Below, one piece after another: positions 16,647 through 25,090 of a stretch of 64,000 nucleotides of DNA (its first letter is position 1; the number at the start of each line of letters is the position of its first letter). Position numbers and translations under genes: made by a program. The stretch lies in assembly GCF_026339875.1 (NCBI RefSeq), contig NZ_JAPEPZ010000002.1, positions 868,001 through 932,000 on the forward strand. Direction: 5' to 3'. The DNA is from Streptomyces sp. NBC_01571 (GTDB lineage Bacteria > Actinomycetota > Actinomycetes > Streptomycetales > Streptomycetaceae). The notes under the pieces were generated by a model. That model was not told the DNA's origin. It saw only the letters and a list, made by a program, of their open reading frames with translations, and did no database searches.

Positions 16647-17963
16647 TCATGCTTGGGTCGCGGCTTGGCGTCTGTAGTGGCTGGCCTGGGAGCGGGCTTG
16701 ATGACGACGCCTCCAGTGGGACCAGCGGAGCCAATGACCGGCCTCGTGGACGGGTCGGGCGACAAGGGGGATGAAGAGCCGCTGGATCTCGTTGCAGGTC
16801 AGCGGTATCAGGTCGTCGGGGCCAGGGCGGAGACGGTGCTCGTCGGCACGGACGACGGCCAGGAAGGCATGGGCGAGCATGGCGAGGGTGACCCAGCGGG
16901 ACCAGGACGTGTAGCGGCGGAGTTGATGTTCGTCCAGGCCAGCCAGGCCCTTTCCGGACTGGAACGTCTCTTCGACCCTCCACCTGGATCCAGCGACCCG
17001 CACCAGGGCTGTCAGCGGTACCGATTCGGGTGAGTAGCAGCGGTAGTAGGCGAGTTCGCCGGTGGTGCGGTTGCGGCGGATCAGCAGATGGCGGTGGCCG
17101 GGCGCGATGCTGGGCAGGTCAATGTGGGCCCAGTCGTAGAAGCGGTGTCCCTTGGCTCCGGCTCCGGCGGACAGCTTCTGCCAGGCCCGATTGGGGAGCT
17201 TCTTGGCCAGGATGTCCGCGCGGAACTTGCCGGCCCCGGTGATGACCTCGTGAGTGCGGGCCACCGCGAGGACGTATCCGGTGGCGCGGTCCTCCAGGGC
17301 GGCGCGGAGTGTGGGGTTGCCGCCGTAGACCTCGTCTCCGGCCACCCAGGGGGCGCGGTGTCCGGAGTCCAGGAAACGGGTGATCATGCGGGCGGCCAGT
17401 TCGGGCTTGGTGACGAACGCGGTGTCCGGGTAGAGTCCGCCGGCCTGGCAGCGGTCGGGCTGGTCGGTCCACGAGCGTGGGATGTAGAGCTCTCGGTCCA
17501 GTGCGGCGTGTCCGTGCTGGCCTGCGTAGGCGAGGTAGACGGCGACTTGGGCGTTTTCGATTCTGCCCGCGGTGCCGGTGTATTGGCGCTGGACGCCGAC
17601 TGTGTGGATGCCCTTCTTCACGTCACCGGTCTCGTCGACCACGAGTACTGCCTGGTCGTCGTGCAGGTGCTCGACGACGTAGTCGCGCAGGTCGTCACGG
17701 ACGGCGTCGGCGTCCCACTTGGCGCGGCTCAGCAGGTGCTGCATGGCGTCCGGAGTCGCCTCCCCGGCCCATTCGGCGATGGTCCAGCAGTTCTTCCGCG
17801 GGAGGTCCGCGAGCAGTCCCAGCACCAGGTGCCGTATTCGGCGACGGGGTTCGACCCGGGCAAACCGGCCTGCAATGCGGTCCATCAGGCCCTCGAACGC
17901 TTCCTGCCAGCGGGCAGCGTCTACGCTGTGACCTGCGGCCGCCGCGTGATCGTTTGTCTTCAC
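16647..17963 (-). CDS. IS701-family DDE transposase
   Basis: A 438-residue apparently intact transposase starting at GTG 17963. Catalytic acidic motifs: VLVVDETGDVKKG near residue 106, WVAGDEVYGGN near residue 208 and the glutamate region SRWRVEETFQSGKGLAG near residue 330. N-terminal SRAKWDADAVRDDLRDYV is typical of IS701. Its stop lies only 4 nt from the inner edge of the left terminal repeat. About 70 bp separate its start from the passenger gene on the other strand, presumably a divergent promoter. Confidence 0.93.
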   Translation of the reverse strand: MKTNDHAAAAGHSVDAARWQEAFEGLMDRIAGRFARVEPRRRIRHLVLGLLADLPRKNCWTIAEWAGEATPDAMQHLLSRAKWDADAVRDDLRDYVVEHLHDDQAVLVVDETGDVKKGIHTVGVQRQYTGTAGRIENAQVAVYLAYAGQHGHAALDRELYIPRSWTDQPDRCQAGGLYPDTAFVTKPELAARMITRFLDSGHRAPWVAGDEVYGGNPTLRAALEDRATGYVLAVARTHEVITGAGKFRADILAKKLPNRAWQKLSAGAGAKGHRFYDWAHIDLPSIAPGHRHLLIRRNRTTGELAYYRCYSPESVPLTALVRVAGSRWRVEETFQSGKGLAGLDEHQLRRYTSWSRWVTLAMLAHAFLAVVRADEHRLRPGPDDLIPLTCNEIQRLFIPLVARPVHEAGHWLRWSHWRRRHQARSQASHYRRQAATQA

Positions 17964-18033
17964 ACACCGATGATCAACGGTGGCCGCACCTCCAGTGCCA
18001 GCTAGGGCGGAACGGCTCGTCGAAGGAGACGCA

Positions 18034-18582
18034 GTGCTGGGATTGCTGGGCTTCTACGACGAATTCGACACCCGCTCCAGCCAGCCGAACGGATCGATCC
18101 GCGATGCCGTCCGGCCCGCCGGTGAGCCGGACGAGACGGACCTGGTGGCCTACCTGGACGCAGGCTACGTCCTGAACGACGTCATGGAAGGCGGACCGGA
18201 CGTCATTACCGGCAGCCCCCACCGGCACTCTCCAGGATGCTCATCCCTGTTGACTGACGGAGCGTGGCTGTGGCGCCAGGACTTCCCGCACTATGTGGAA
18301 ACCCACCACGTCTCGCTGCCCGACGCCTTCCTCGAACACGTCCGCAGCCTGAACTACCAGATACCCACCATCACCGTCGCGCAATTCGCTCCGCATTACG
18401 ACGAGACCATGCCCATGGTCGGCTGGGCCTCATCAGTTCCGTGGCGATCGACCGCGACTACGCTCGTACCTGAACCACGGAGCGTGACCAGCAAAGCCCA
18501 GTTCGACGCGACGATGCTGGCCCAGGACCGGAACCGCCCCTACGGCAGTTGGAGCAAGCGACGCAAACCGAGGAAAGCATAG
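18034..18582 (+). CDS. Passenger gene of the IS701 element, unknown function
   Basis: A 182-residue soluble protein. GTG 18034 is chosen because AAGGAG lies 7 nt before it. The sequence is acidic in the N-terminal half (GFYDEFDTRSSQPNGSIRDA; LDAGYVLNDVMEGGPDV) and rich in His/Tyr/Trp in the middle (TDGAWLWRQDFPHYVETHHV), with a basic tail (WSKRRKPRK). No signal peptide, membrane segment or known catalytic motif is evident. Its stop is 19 nt from the right terminal repeat, so it travels with the element. It could be a host-derived cargo, a transposition helper or a regulator; I do not recognise a family. Confidence 0.75.
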   Translation: MLGLLGFYDEFDTRSSQPNGSIRDAVRPAGEPDETDLVAYLDAGYVLNDVMEGGPDVITGSPHRHSPGCSSLLTDGAWLWRQDFPHYVETHHVSLPDAFLEHVRSLNYQIPTITVAQFAPHYDETMPMVGWASSVPWRSTATTLVPEPRSVTSKAQFDATMLAQDRNRPYGSWSKRRKPRKA

Positions 18583-18642
18583 CCACCAGCAGCCAAAGAA
18601 CGATCTACAGCTGGAGTATTAGAGGTCCTACTGTAGGACCTC

Positions 18643-19761
18643 TTAGCGGATGGGAAAGGGCTGATTGTCGAGGTCGCGGCTCACGGCCTCAGTGATCCGC
18701 TGAGCCTGATATGCGAAGGGAAGCCACTCTCTGTAACGCGCGTAGGAACCGTGCAGATCCTTCACGCCAGCAATTCGAGCAACTGCAGCCATGTTGTTCT
18801 CGAGACTAAGGAACCGTGCAAGCCAGATATCTGGTGTTTCCCTGCCGGCTGTCACGGCGGCAAAGCTGTCCATGTCGACGGCATTCGGGGCCTGACCCAG
18901 CGACCAGCCTTTGCTCTTGGTGAGGAAAACAATGAACTTTTCGAAGGCATTCTCCAGTTGGTACAGGAGCGGATGGTCAGAGCCCGGAGTTCCGGAGGGA
19001 AGACCCCAGCGAAGGGCGCCGATTACTCCACCGAGCACGTGCAGCGGGTAGGCCAGGGAGGACGCTCCATCTGGGCATCTGGCCCAGTACACCAGGTGGT
19101 GGCGTTGCAACCCGTCGCTATAAGAGGTGAAAGCCTCATAGAGCGCCAGGAGATGGTTATCCAGGCCGACGGGACGCCCGCGGGGGTAATACAGGGCCAC
19201 ACACCTGACCGGGGTATCCGAGGTTGCAGTCGCCGGTGTGAGGTTGGAGAAGATCGCAGACAGCCTAGACAGGTCACGAAGGACCTGGAAGTTTTCCAGC
19301 AGGAACGCGATGACCAGGCCAACCCCGGCCAGTCCGCTGAAGGTGACCATAATGCTGAGCACCCGCAGCACATCGCTGGCGGGCGTAAGCTGACTGCTGC
19401 CGACGGTGGCCAGCTGGGCAAAGCTGTAATAGAACGCTGCGGACAGTCCCGGTTCTAGCCCAGGTCCACTGACCTCGAAGCTATTCATCGCGCCAAAGAA
19501 GATCAGCCCGTAACCGAGGACGGTTCCGACAAGCCAGACCAGCAGCACGAGCAGGATCTGGATTCCGATGACCTGCTGGAACGCTCTTCTCCGCGCAACT
19601 TCCGGCAGCCTACAGAAAACTCGCCGCATCCCCATCCACGCCAGCGCGCACACTGACGGATGCAGGAATGCCTTCTCTCTGTAATTCATCGTAGCCAGGA
19701 AAATATCGCTGAATACTACCAGCAGGACCACAAATCCGAGGGCAATCCACAGCCCGTTCAC
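18643..19761 (-). CDS. Two-helix ion channel (K+ channel-like) with large cytoplasmic domain
   Basis: Starting at GTG 19761 (preceded by GGGAGA) the protein has 372 residues; an upstream GTG at 19848 would add 29. An N-terminal helix (LWIALGFVVLLVVFSDIFLA), a second helical pair with IQILLVLLVWLVGTVLGYG, and a pore-loop segment FYYSFAQLATVGSSQLTP before another helix (LSIMVTFSGLAGVGLVIAFL) resemble the ion_trans_2 pore. The filter reads TVGSS rather than TVGYG, so selectivity is uncertain. The last 200 residues are soluble. It follows the metallo-hydrolase gene on the same strand with a 55-nt gap and probably shares its transcript. Confidence 0.8.
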   Translation of the reverse strand: MNGLWIALGFVVLLVVFSDIFLATMNYREKAFLHPSVCALAWMGMRRVFCRLPEVARRRAFQQVIGIQILLVLLVWLVGTVLGYGLIFFGAMNSFEVSGPGLEPGLSAAFYYSFAQLATVGSSQLTPASDVLRVLSIMVTFSGLAGVGLVIAFLLENFQVLRDLSRLSAIFSNLTPATATSDTPVRCVALYYPRGRPVGLDNHLLALYEAFTSYSDGLQRHHLVYWARCPDGASSLAYPLHVLGGVIGALRWGLPSGTPGSDHPLLYQLENAFEKFIVFLTKSKGWSLGQAPNAVDMDSFAAVTAGRETPDIWLARFLSLENNMAAVARIAGVKDLHGSYARYREWLPFAYQAQRITEAVSRDLDNQPFPIR

Positions 19762-19816
19762 AGTCTCTCCCAGTCTCAACCCCGCGACGCACTGATTCAG
19801 TGATCTCTTCCTCGGG

Positions 19817-20650
19817 TCACTGCGCTGGGCGGAAACGGTACGTGTCACCGTGACTTACGTAGTGAAACTCGGCTGGCGTCCTCGTCTGTTCGGCGGCACG
19901 CTGGAAATCTTCAAGCCCTGATAGGAAAACTGAAAAATCATTATAATGAATCGGGATCGCAGTCCTCGGCTCGACAATCTCGACGACACGCACCGCGTCT
20001 TCTCCCGTCATGGTAACCACAATACCCATCAGGGTTGTACCGCCCGCGTGCACCATCGCAAGATCGATGCCCGGATACCAGCGAGGGATGTCATACAACC
20101 GCTCGTGCAGCAGCGTGTCCCCGCTGATGTAGAGGCGGAATTTACGCTCCTCACCCAAACTGAAGTCCAGCATGCTTCCCATCACTGGCGGGAGCATCCC
20201 TGCGATCTGGTCTGGCGCATGCTTTCCCGGCATCGAAGTTATCCGGAGACGGGCATCACCTTTGACCACATCTTGCGACTCCCAAGTGTCGAGAGCGTAT
20301 CCACGAAGGAACCCCTGCTCGCGCAAGCGACCCACCGCGTGCTCGTTGGTGACGATCGGCAGATCCTTGTCCAACTCTCGCGCCGCCACGTCATCGAAGT
20401 GGTCGCCATGATGGTGCGACAGAACGATCAGATCTATAGGAGGCAACTCACTGATCTGGCATGCCGGTTCGACCTCACGGCGCGCGTACATGCCATGCCC
20501 GAGGTGTACATGTTCGCCAGCATGGAGAAAGGCCGGGTCGGTAAGGATCGAGAACCCAGCGTAACGGATCACCGTCGTGGCATTGCCGACGAAGTACAAC
20601 TCGCCATGATCGAATTCTGCCTGCGCTGTGCTCATCAATTCAATACTCAT
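19817..20650 (-). CDS. UlaG-like metallo-beta-lactamase-fold hydrolase
   Basis: A 277-residue protein. ATG 20650 is chosen because GGGAGGAA stands 6 nt upstream. The metal site motif HxHxDH is SHHHGDHFDD (H79, H81, D83, H84); a later GDTLLH and the C-terminal IPIHYNDF supply further ligands. The family (L-ascorbate-6-phosphate lactonase-like, UPF0173 relatives) cleaves phosphoesters or lactones. It lies upstream of the channel gene on the same strand, between IS elements; the pairing of a soluble hydrolase with a channel is unusual. Confidence 0.88.
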   Translation of the reverse strand: MSIELMSTAQAEFDHGELYFVGNATTVIRYAGFSILTDPAFLHAGEHVHLGHGMYARREVEPACQISELPPIDLIVLSHHHGDHFDDVAARELDKDLPIVTNEHAVGRLREQGFLRGYALDTWESQDVVKGDARLRITSMPGKHAPDQIAGMLPPVMGSMLDFSLGEERKFRLYISGDTLLHERLYDIPRWYPGIDLAMVHAGGTTLMGIVVTMTGEDAVRVVEIVEPRTAIPIHYNDFSVFLSGLEDFQRAAEQTRTPAEFHYVSHGDTYRFRPAQ

Positions 20651-21058
20651 AGGGATTCCTCCCAAGAGCCTATGGAACGGGCTCTGAACTCGAACGTCGC
20701 AGCGGCTGTCAAGCTCCGGTTGTTTTCCCCAGCCCCGAAACCACACGCTCATGCGCGTATCTGAGAGAGTGTCATATACTCGTCTCTTGAGATGAGCTTG
20801 CGAAGATTGCCTGCGACCCCTGACCCCGTGAACCCCTCCCCCTCAGGCCGTAATCGCTATGTGGGGGTTTGAAAGATGTCACGTGACAGTCAGGCTCCGT
20901 GCAGGTACCCCATCCTCCACGACTCGGTTGCTCATGGAGGACAGGGGGCTTGCGTGGAACGTTGTCGCGCGGTGGTGCCTCAGACCGCCCAAGTATTCGA
21001 TAGACATCAAGCGTAGGCCGGAAGGCCCGGAGGTGCACGCTGAGCCTTTTCATCTTGA
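20651..21058. other. About 400 bp with no recognised gene
   Basis: Holds the upstream region of the metallo-hydrolase gene. Frames across it are unlike any family I know. Base composition is lower in GC than the neighbours around 20740-20880, consistent with promoter or foreign DNA. Confidence 0.4.
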
Positions 21059-21241
21059 TCAGGTGGCGAGTTTGAGGGCAACGATGGCTTGGACGATGGC
21101 GGTGATCCGGGTGGTGCTGCAACGGTACTTCCGCAGGAGGCGCCAGCACTTGAGGGTGGCCACGGCGCGCTCGCCGAGGCTGCGAGCCTCGGCTTGATCG
21201 CGGTTGTGACGGCGACGCCAGCCGCACAGGTTCTTGCCTTG
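21059..21241 (-). pseudogene. IS5-family (DDE_Tnp_4 type) transposase, C-terminal fragment
   Basis: Sixty residues ending the transposase: GWRRRHNRDQAEARSLGERA, then VATLKCWRLLRKYRCSTTRI. This is the typical C-terminal helix of these elements. The rest of the gene is missing; it directly adjoins an IS256 fragment, showing nested insertions or deletions. Confidence 0.7.
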
Positions 21242-21279
21242 GGCGCCCGAAGCGGCCAGAAGGTCGACGGCCCGCGGAA

Positions 21280-21450
21280 GGCGGCGACCTGGACAGCTGG
21301 ATGACGCCGAGGAACTCGGCGAGCCTCTCGACCCGGCGGGTGGAGACGCCCAGCCGGTAGGCAGTGGCGACCACACTGATGAGGGCCTGGTCGCCCTGGC
21401 GGCGGCGTTCGAAGAGCCAGAGCGGGAAGTAACTGCCTGTCCTGAGCTTG
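21280..21450 (-). pseudogene. IS256-family (mutator type) transposase fragment
   Basis: About 55 residues of the N-terminal third: LRTGSYFPLWLFERRRQGDQ, then ALISVVATAYRLGVSTRRVE and RLAEFLGVIQLS. These match the region before the first catalytic Asp in IS256-type transposases. Both ends are cut off. Confidence 0.7.
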
Positions 21451-21573
21451 GGGGTTGCGATCGCGCAGCCCTCCGGCCGACGCGTCAACAGCGACGTTGG
21501 GCCGTGACGATTGTCCAGGTCCGCGCGTCGGCACTTGCTCAGCTTGTTATGCATCTCTGCGTGGCCTCGCTAG

Positions 21574-22403
21574 AGGTTGTCCCGTATGGGGTGCGAGCTA
21601 TCCAGTGAGGGTCAGGTTGTCGAGCCGGGCGATGCCAAGCATCGCTTGGTGAACGCCGTTGTTCTTGAGCGGGCAGTCCGGCGGGATCTTCCAGTTCTTC
21701 AGCCGGGACAGCGCATGCTCCACCCGTGCACGGGCTCGGCGGTGGACGGCGTTCTCCGCTTCCTGTTGCGGGTTCAGATGCGTCTGGCCTCGGCGTTCAC
21801 GATCTGGGAACAGGCCAGTGCCCTGGTAACGGCCGTCCGCGATGGTCAGGGCACCGCGGCAGACGAGATCCACACCGGACTCGGTGAAGGCCTGGCAGTC
21901 GTCCCGGCTGCCAGGCAGCGGCAAGCCGATGGCCACGACCAGGCGGCTGTTGGCGTCGATGACAACTTGCAGGCTCGTCGACTACCGGTAGTTCTTGCTC
22001 GAAGACGCGATGGTGCGGTCGCGGGTAGGCACCAGCGTGCGGTCGACCACGTAGACGGTGTCCTTGCGCGGCCATCGGGCCGGCGAGATCGCCAACAACG
22101 GTGCGAGGTGGTCGAGGATCCTATCACGCGGCGGACTTCGACACTCCGAACAACGGCTCCACTTGCCTCAACGTGAGGTTCATTCGCCAGTACGTCGCCA
22201 GCAACACCCGACCTTCGAGCAGCAACCGCCACGGCCGGCCACGCTGCGCATCGCCGCCACGACGCCGCACCAGACCCACCAGCCTGGCGAACTGCACCTC
22301 GGTCAGAGCGCGAACGGCTCGATCCACTTCGGATCATCACCTGAAACCACCCCACCCATGCCCAGTCAACACACCACCCGCCGAATCGGTTACGGGACAA
22401 CCT
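21574..22403 (-). mobile_element. IS5-family element remnant, 830 bp, transposase frameshifted
   Basis: AGGTTGTCCCGTA (21574-21586) and TACGGGACAACCT (22391-22403) are perfect 13-bp terminal repeats; flanks are CTAG on the left and TTAG on the right. Between them a DDE_Tnp_4-type transposase is spread over several frames: FARLVGLVRRRGGDAQRGRP at the N-terminus (22327-22124), then the central part, and ARVEHALSRLKNWKIPPDC near the C-terminus (21936-21598). At least two frameshifts make it inactive. Confidence 0.82.
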
Positions 22404-22485
22404 TTAGCCCCCTGACCTGGGGTGTCATACAGACATGCCTCGTCCCGCTTGCCGTGCTCCATAGAGCGGACGGTCGACTACCGAC

Positions 22486-22512
22486 GGCTCCCGACGATCA
22501 ACGGAGGGAGCC
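22486..22512. terminator. Small hairpin after the RclA-like gene
   Basis: GGCTCCC and GGGAGCC, 13-nt loop, ending 2 nt from the stop codon of the minus-strand reductase gene. A weak terminator candidate. Confidence 0.3.
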
Positions 22513-22514
22513 GA

Positions 22515-23894
22515 TCAGTCCTTCACGGCGGCGAACAGGAGATTGAGTCCCTCCGTCATGGTCGGGTGAGTAATGATCATGTCTCGCAGCGCGGTATAAG
22601 GCATGTCGGCCAAAATGGCCGTCTGCACTGTGGTGAGGGTTTCCCCGGCTTCTGGCCCCAGCAGGGAGACTCCTAGAATGCGGTCCGTGCGCCGGTCGAT
22701 GACCGCTTTCCAGAGGCCGTCCGTCTCCCGCATGGTGCGAGCGCGCGGAATGGCGGCGACAGGGAGTTTGGCGATGCGGACGTCGTGCCCCGCGGCCCGC
22801 GCCTGCTCCTCGGTGAGGCCCACGCGGGCCAGCTCGGGTGTCAGGAAGATCGTGTATGGGATGAGCCGGTCCTTGGTGCTGCGCGAGCCGCCCGCAAGGT
22901 TCTCCTTCAGGATGCGGTAGTCGTCCAGTGAGACATGCGTGAACTGAGGGCTCCCTGCCACGTCCCCGGCAGCCCAGATTCCTGGGGCGGAGGTGGCCAG
23001 TCGTTCGTCCGTCGCGACGTAGCCCTTGTCGTCTACGTCCACGCCGGCGGCGGACAGATTGAGGTCGGAGGTGACAGGCGCGCGTCCCGTTGCCACGAGG
23101 AGGGCGTCTCCTTCGAGCGAGGAGCCTTCACTCAGGGTGACGTGCACGTTTCCGTGGTTCCGGCGAATCTCCGAGACGGATACACCTGTCACGATACGGA
23201 TGCCGTCACGGGTAAGGAGTTCGGTCACGCTACGTGCGATGTCCTCGTCCTCGCGGGGCAGGAGTCGGTTCCCTGCCTCGACGAGCGTCACTTGTGTACC
23301 GAAGGTGACGAACATCTGGGCGAACTCGAGGCCGATGGCCCCCCCGCCGATGATGACCAGGTGCTGAGGAAGCCGCTCCAAGTCGAGTAGCGAGTCGCTG
23401 GTCAGATAGCCCGCCTCCGACAAGCCGGGAATCGGCGGGATGAACGGGCGGGTTCCAGTATTGATCACGGTCTGCGCCCCGCTGAGAGTGCGGGTCCCTC
23501 CCCCGCTGAGAGCCACCTCCACGGTGCCCGGGGCGACGAAATGGGCCTGGCCGAGGACGAGGTCCATCCCCGAGTCGAGAAACTGCTTGTGATTGATGGC
23601 AACCATGCCCTCAACCACGCCGACCTTGTGCTCCAGGAGACTCTCGGAGGTCACCCGCGGAGCCTCGACCTCGACCCCCACCTGGCCGGCATGGCGCAGG
23701 GACCTGAGTGTGCGGGCACTGCTCACCAGTGCCTTGGTAGGGATGCACGCCACATTAATGCAGGAACCACCGATCATGTCTCGCTCGACCATGACGACAG
23801 ATTTGCCGCTCCTGGCGGTGTCCATGGCGAGCGTCTTGCCCGCCTTTCCACCACCTACGACCAGGAGATCGAATCGTTCGACAATGCCAGTCAT
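22515..23894 (-). CDS. Flavin-dependent pyridine nucleotide-disulfide oxidoreductase, RclA/mercuric-reductase-like
   Basis: A 459-residue flavoprotein. FAD-binding GGGKAGKTLA near residue 14, redox-active disulfide GGSCINVACIPTKA with C45 and C50, NAD(P)H-binding GGGAIGLEFA, a second FAD contact GIWAAGDVAGSPQ and a C-terminal HPTMTEGLN interface motif. The PTK and HPT signatures are shared with RclA, which reduces hypothiocyanous acid and protects from reactive chlorine, and with other disulfide reductases. The dimer-interface ending differs from lipoamide dehydrogenase (HPT rather than HAHPT-E type). Transcribed divergently from a TetR gene with a palindromic operator between them, so probably induced by an oxidant or electrophile. 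Confidence 0.88.
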   Translation of the reverse strand: MTGIVERFDLLVVGGGKAGKTLAMDTARSGKSVVMVERDMIGGSCINVACIPTKALVSSARTLRSLRHAGQVGVEVEAPRVTSESLLEHKVGVVEGMVAINHKQFLDSGMDLVLGQAHFVAPGTVEVALSGGGTRTLSGAQTVINTGTRPFIPPIPGLSEAGYLTSDSLLDLERLPQHLVIIGGGAIGLEFAQMFVTFGTQVTLVEAGNRLLPREDEDIARSVTELLTRDGIRIVTGVSVSEIRRNHGNVHVTLSEGSSLEGDALLVATGRAPVTSDLNLSAAGVDVDDKGYVATDERLATSAPGIWAAGDVAGSPQFTHVSLDDYRILKENLAGGSRSTKDRLIPYTIFLTPELARVGLTEEQARAAGHDVRIAKLPVAAIPRARTMRETDGLWKAVIDRRTDRILGVSLLGPEAGETLTTVQTAILADMPYTALRDMIITHPTMTEGLNLLFAAVKD

Positions 23895-23986
23895 TAATGC
23901 TCCACAGGTTGGATGGTCGCCGGTCGAGCGCGTCGCTGTCGACAGCGTCGGGGGAGAGCCGCGGCGTTGTTGCCCACGGTAACAGA

Positions 23987-24002
23987 TAGACCAGTCGGTC
24001 TA
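23987..24002. promoter_or_regulatory. TetR-type operator between the reductase and its repressor
   Basis: TAGACCAGTCGGTCTA has perfect 6-bp arms (TAGACC and GGTCTA) around 4 bp. It lies 17 bp before the TetR start and 93 bp before the reductase start. The TAGACC half-site is widely used by TetR-family repressors of this kind, so it should control both genes. Confidence 0.75.
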
Positions 24003-24018
24003 CGAGTATGATGGGGGC

Positions 24019-24606
24019 ATGCCCCTCAAGCCTGCCCGACAGCTGCCAGCGGAGCGCCTGCTCAAGGCGGCCTCCGAACTCTTCCTGAGGCAAGGAATCC
24101 GCGCAGTCGGCATCGACCGGATCCTCGCTGAAGCGAACACGGCCAGGGCAAGCCTGTACCAGACCTACGGATCAAAGGACGCCCTTGTCGTCGCCTACAT
24201 GGAACAGTGCGACGAACGGGATCGCGCCGCCTTCCAACAGGCCGTTCGCGGCGAGTCCGACCCGATCTCGAGGATCCTGATGATCTTCGACCTGGACGCG
24301 CGTACCGCCCCCCGCAACGAGTTCCGAGGCTGCTCCTATGGCAACGCGGTGACCGAATTCCCGGAGCGCGACCATCCCGTTCACACGGTGGTCGACCGCC
24401 ACCGCAAATGGATACTCGACGCATGGACCCGGGATCTCGCAGCTCTGGGCGTACCCCAACCAGCCAAGACGGCCGAAGAATTGCTGCTGCTTCACGACGG
24501 CGGCCTTCGGGGATCTCAGTTCAGCAGGTCGGTGAAGCCCATCCGCCAGGCGAAGGACATGGCGGCGGAACTCATCGCCCGCCAACTCCAGGCTAACTCT
24601 GAGTAG
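24019..24606 (+). CDS. TetR-family transcriptional regulator
   Basis: A 195-residue repressor. N-terminal helix-turn-helix at about residues 15-55 (AASELFLRQGIRAVGIDRIL, then ANTARASLYQTYGSKDALV). The C-terminal ligand-binding domain contains a Cys in EFRGCSYGNAV that could sense oxidants or thiol-reactive compounds, although this is only a suggestion. It is divergent from the RclA-like reductase and the operator lies 17 bp upstream of its start, consistent with autorepression. Confidence 0.9.
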   Translation: MPLKPARQLPAERLLKAASELFLRQGIRAVGIDRILAEANTARASLYQTYGSKDALVVAYMEQCDERDRAAFQQAVRGESDPISRILMIFDLDARTAPRNEFRGCSYGNAVTEFPERDHPVHTVVDRHRKWILDAWTRDLAALGVPQPAKTAEELLLLHDGGLRGSQFSRSVKPIRQAKDMAAELIARQLQANSE

Positions 24607-24723
24607 AGCGAACTCCTCGATAACGGCCAGCGGGGGCCTGAGCCGGCGGGACAACTGGATGCACCTCATCCGGTTCAACGCCGCCACTGGGACGAAGTCT
24701 CCCGAAGACTGAGCAGTCGGGTA

Positions 24724-24907
24724 TGCGTGCGCCTTGGCTGCGCTTGTGGGCGCTGATCGAGCCGTTGCTGCCGCCTCGGCCCGAGCGGTCTCCGGGGCCG
24801 AAGCCGGCGGCGGACCGGCTGTGTTCGCAGGGCACATCCACGACGCCTTCGTCTCCCTGGCATGCAGCCTCATCTGCTGGCGACGCCTCAAGAAGGCCCA
24901 CCCATGA
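24724..24907 (+). pseudogene. Internally deleted IS5-type transposase
   Basis: N-terminal residues RAPWLRLWALIEPLLPPRPE are joined, through a frame change near 24828, directly to the last residues HDAFVSLACSLICWRRLKK before the stop at 24905. Some 200 residues with the catalytic core have been lost. The final 54 bp are repeated, with one base missing, at 26789-26841. Confidence 0.75.
24837..24890 (+). repeat. Direct repeat copy 1 (IS5 transposase tail)
   Basis: This 54-bp segment recurs at 26789-26841 with one base deleted (CTCCCTGG against CTCCTGG). The two copies flank the TetR and alpha/beta hydrolase genes in direct orientation. Confidence 0.85.
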
Positions 24908-25090
24908 CCCTTTTACGAGCTCCAAGAGCCCGAAGACCGAGGCGGCTCAGGTCAGCTTCTTCCCCCGGTGGGGCGATCTCGTCGCCCGGGTCGGCTCAGC
25001 CCCCATGAGGGCTGTGCCGAGTCACTTCCTGCCGAGCCGCCGGCTGCCCCAAGGTCTCTGCAGATCCATCGGCGACGAAGCCGTTCCCGC

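Larger units (their letters stand above)
16626..18618. mobile_element. IS701-family element with passenger gene, 1993 bp, complete ends
   Basis: TACTCCAGCTGTAGATC (16626-16642) and its exact reverse complement at 18602-18618 form perfect 17-bp terminal repeats. Both ends are flanked by TTAG (16622-16625 and 18619-18622), a 4-bp target duplication. Inside are the transposase (16647-17963, minus) and a divergent passenger gene (18034-18582, plus). At nearly 2 kb it is longer than usual IS701 copies of about 1.4-1.5 kb, the difference being the passenger. Confidence 0.93.
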
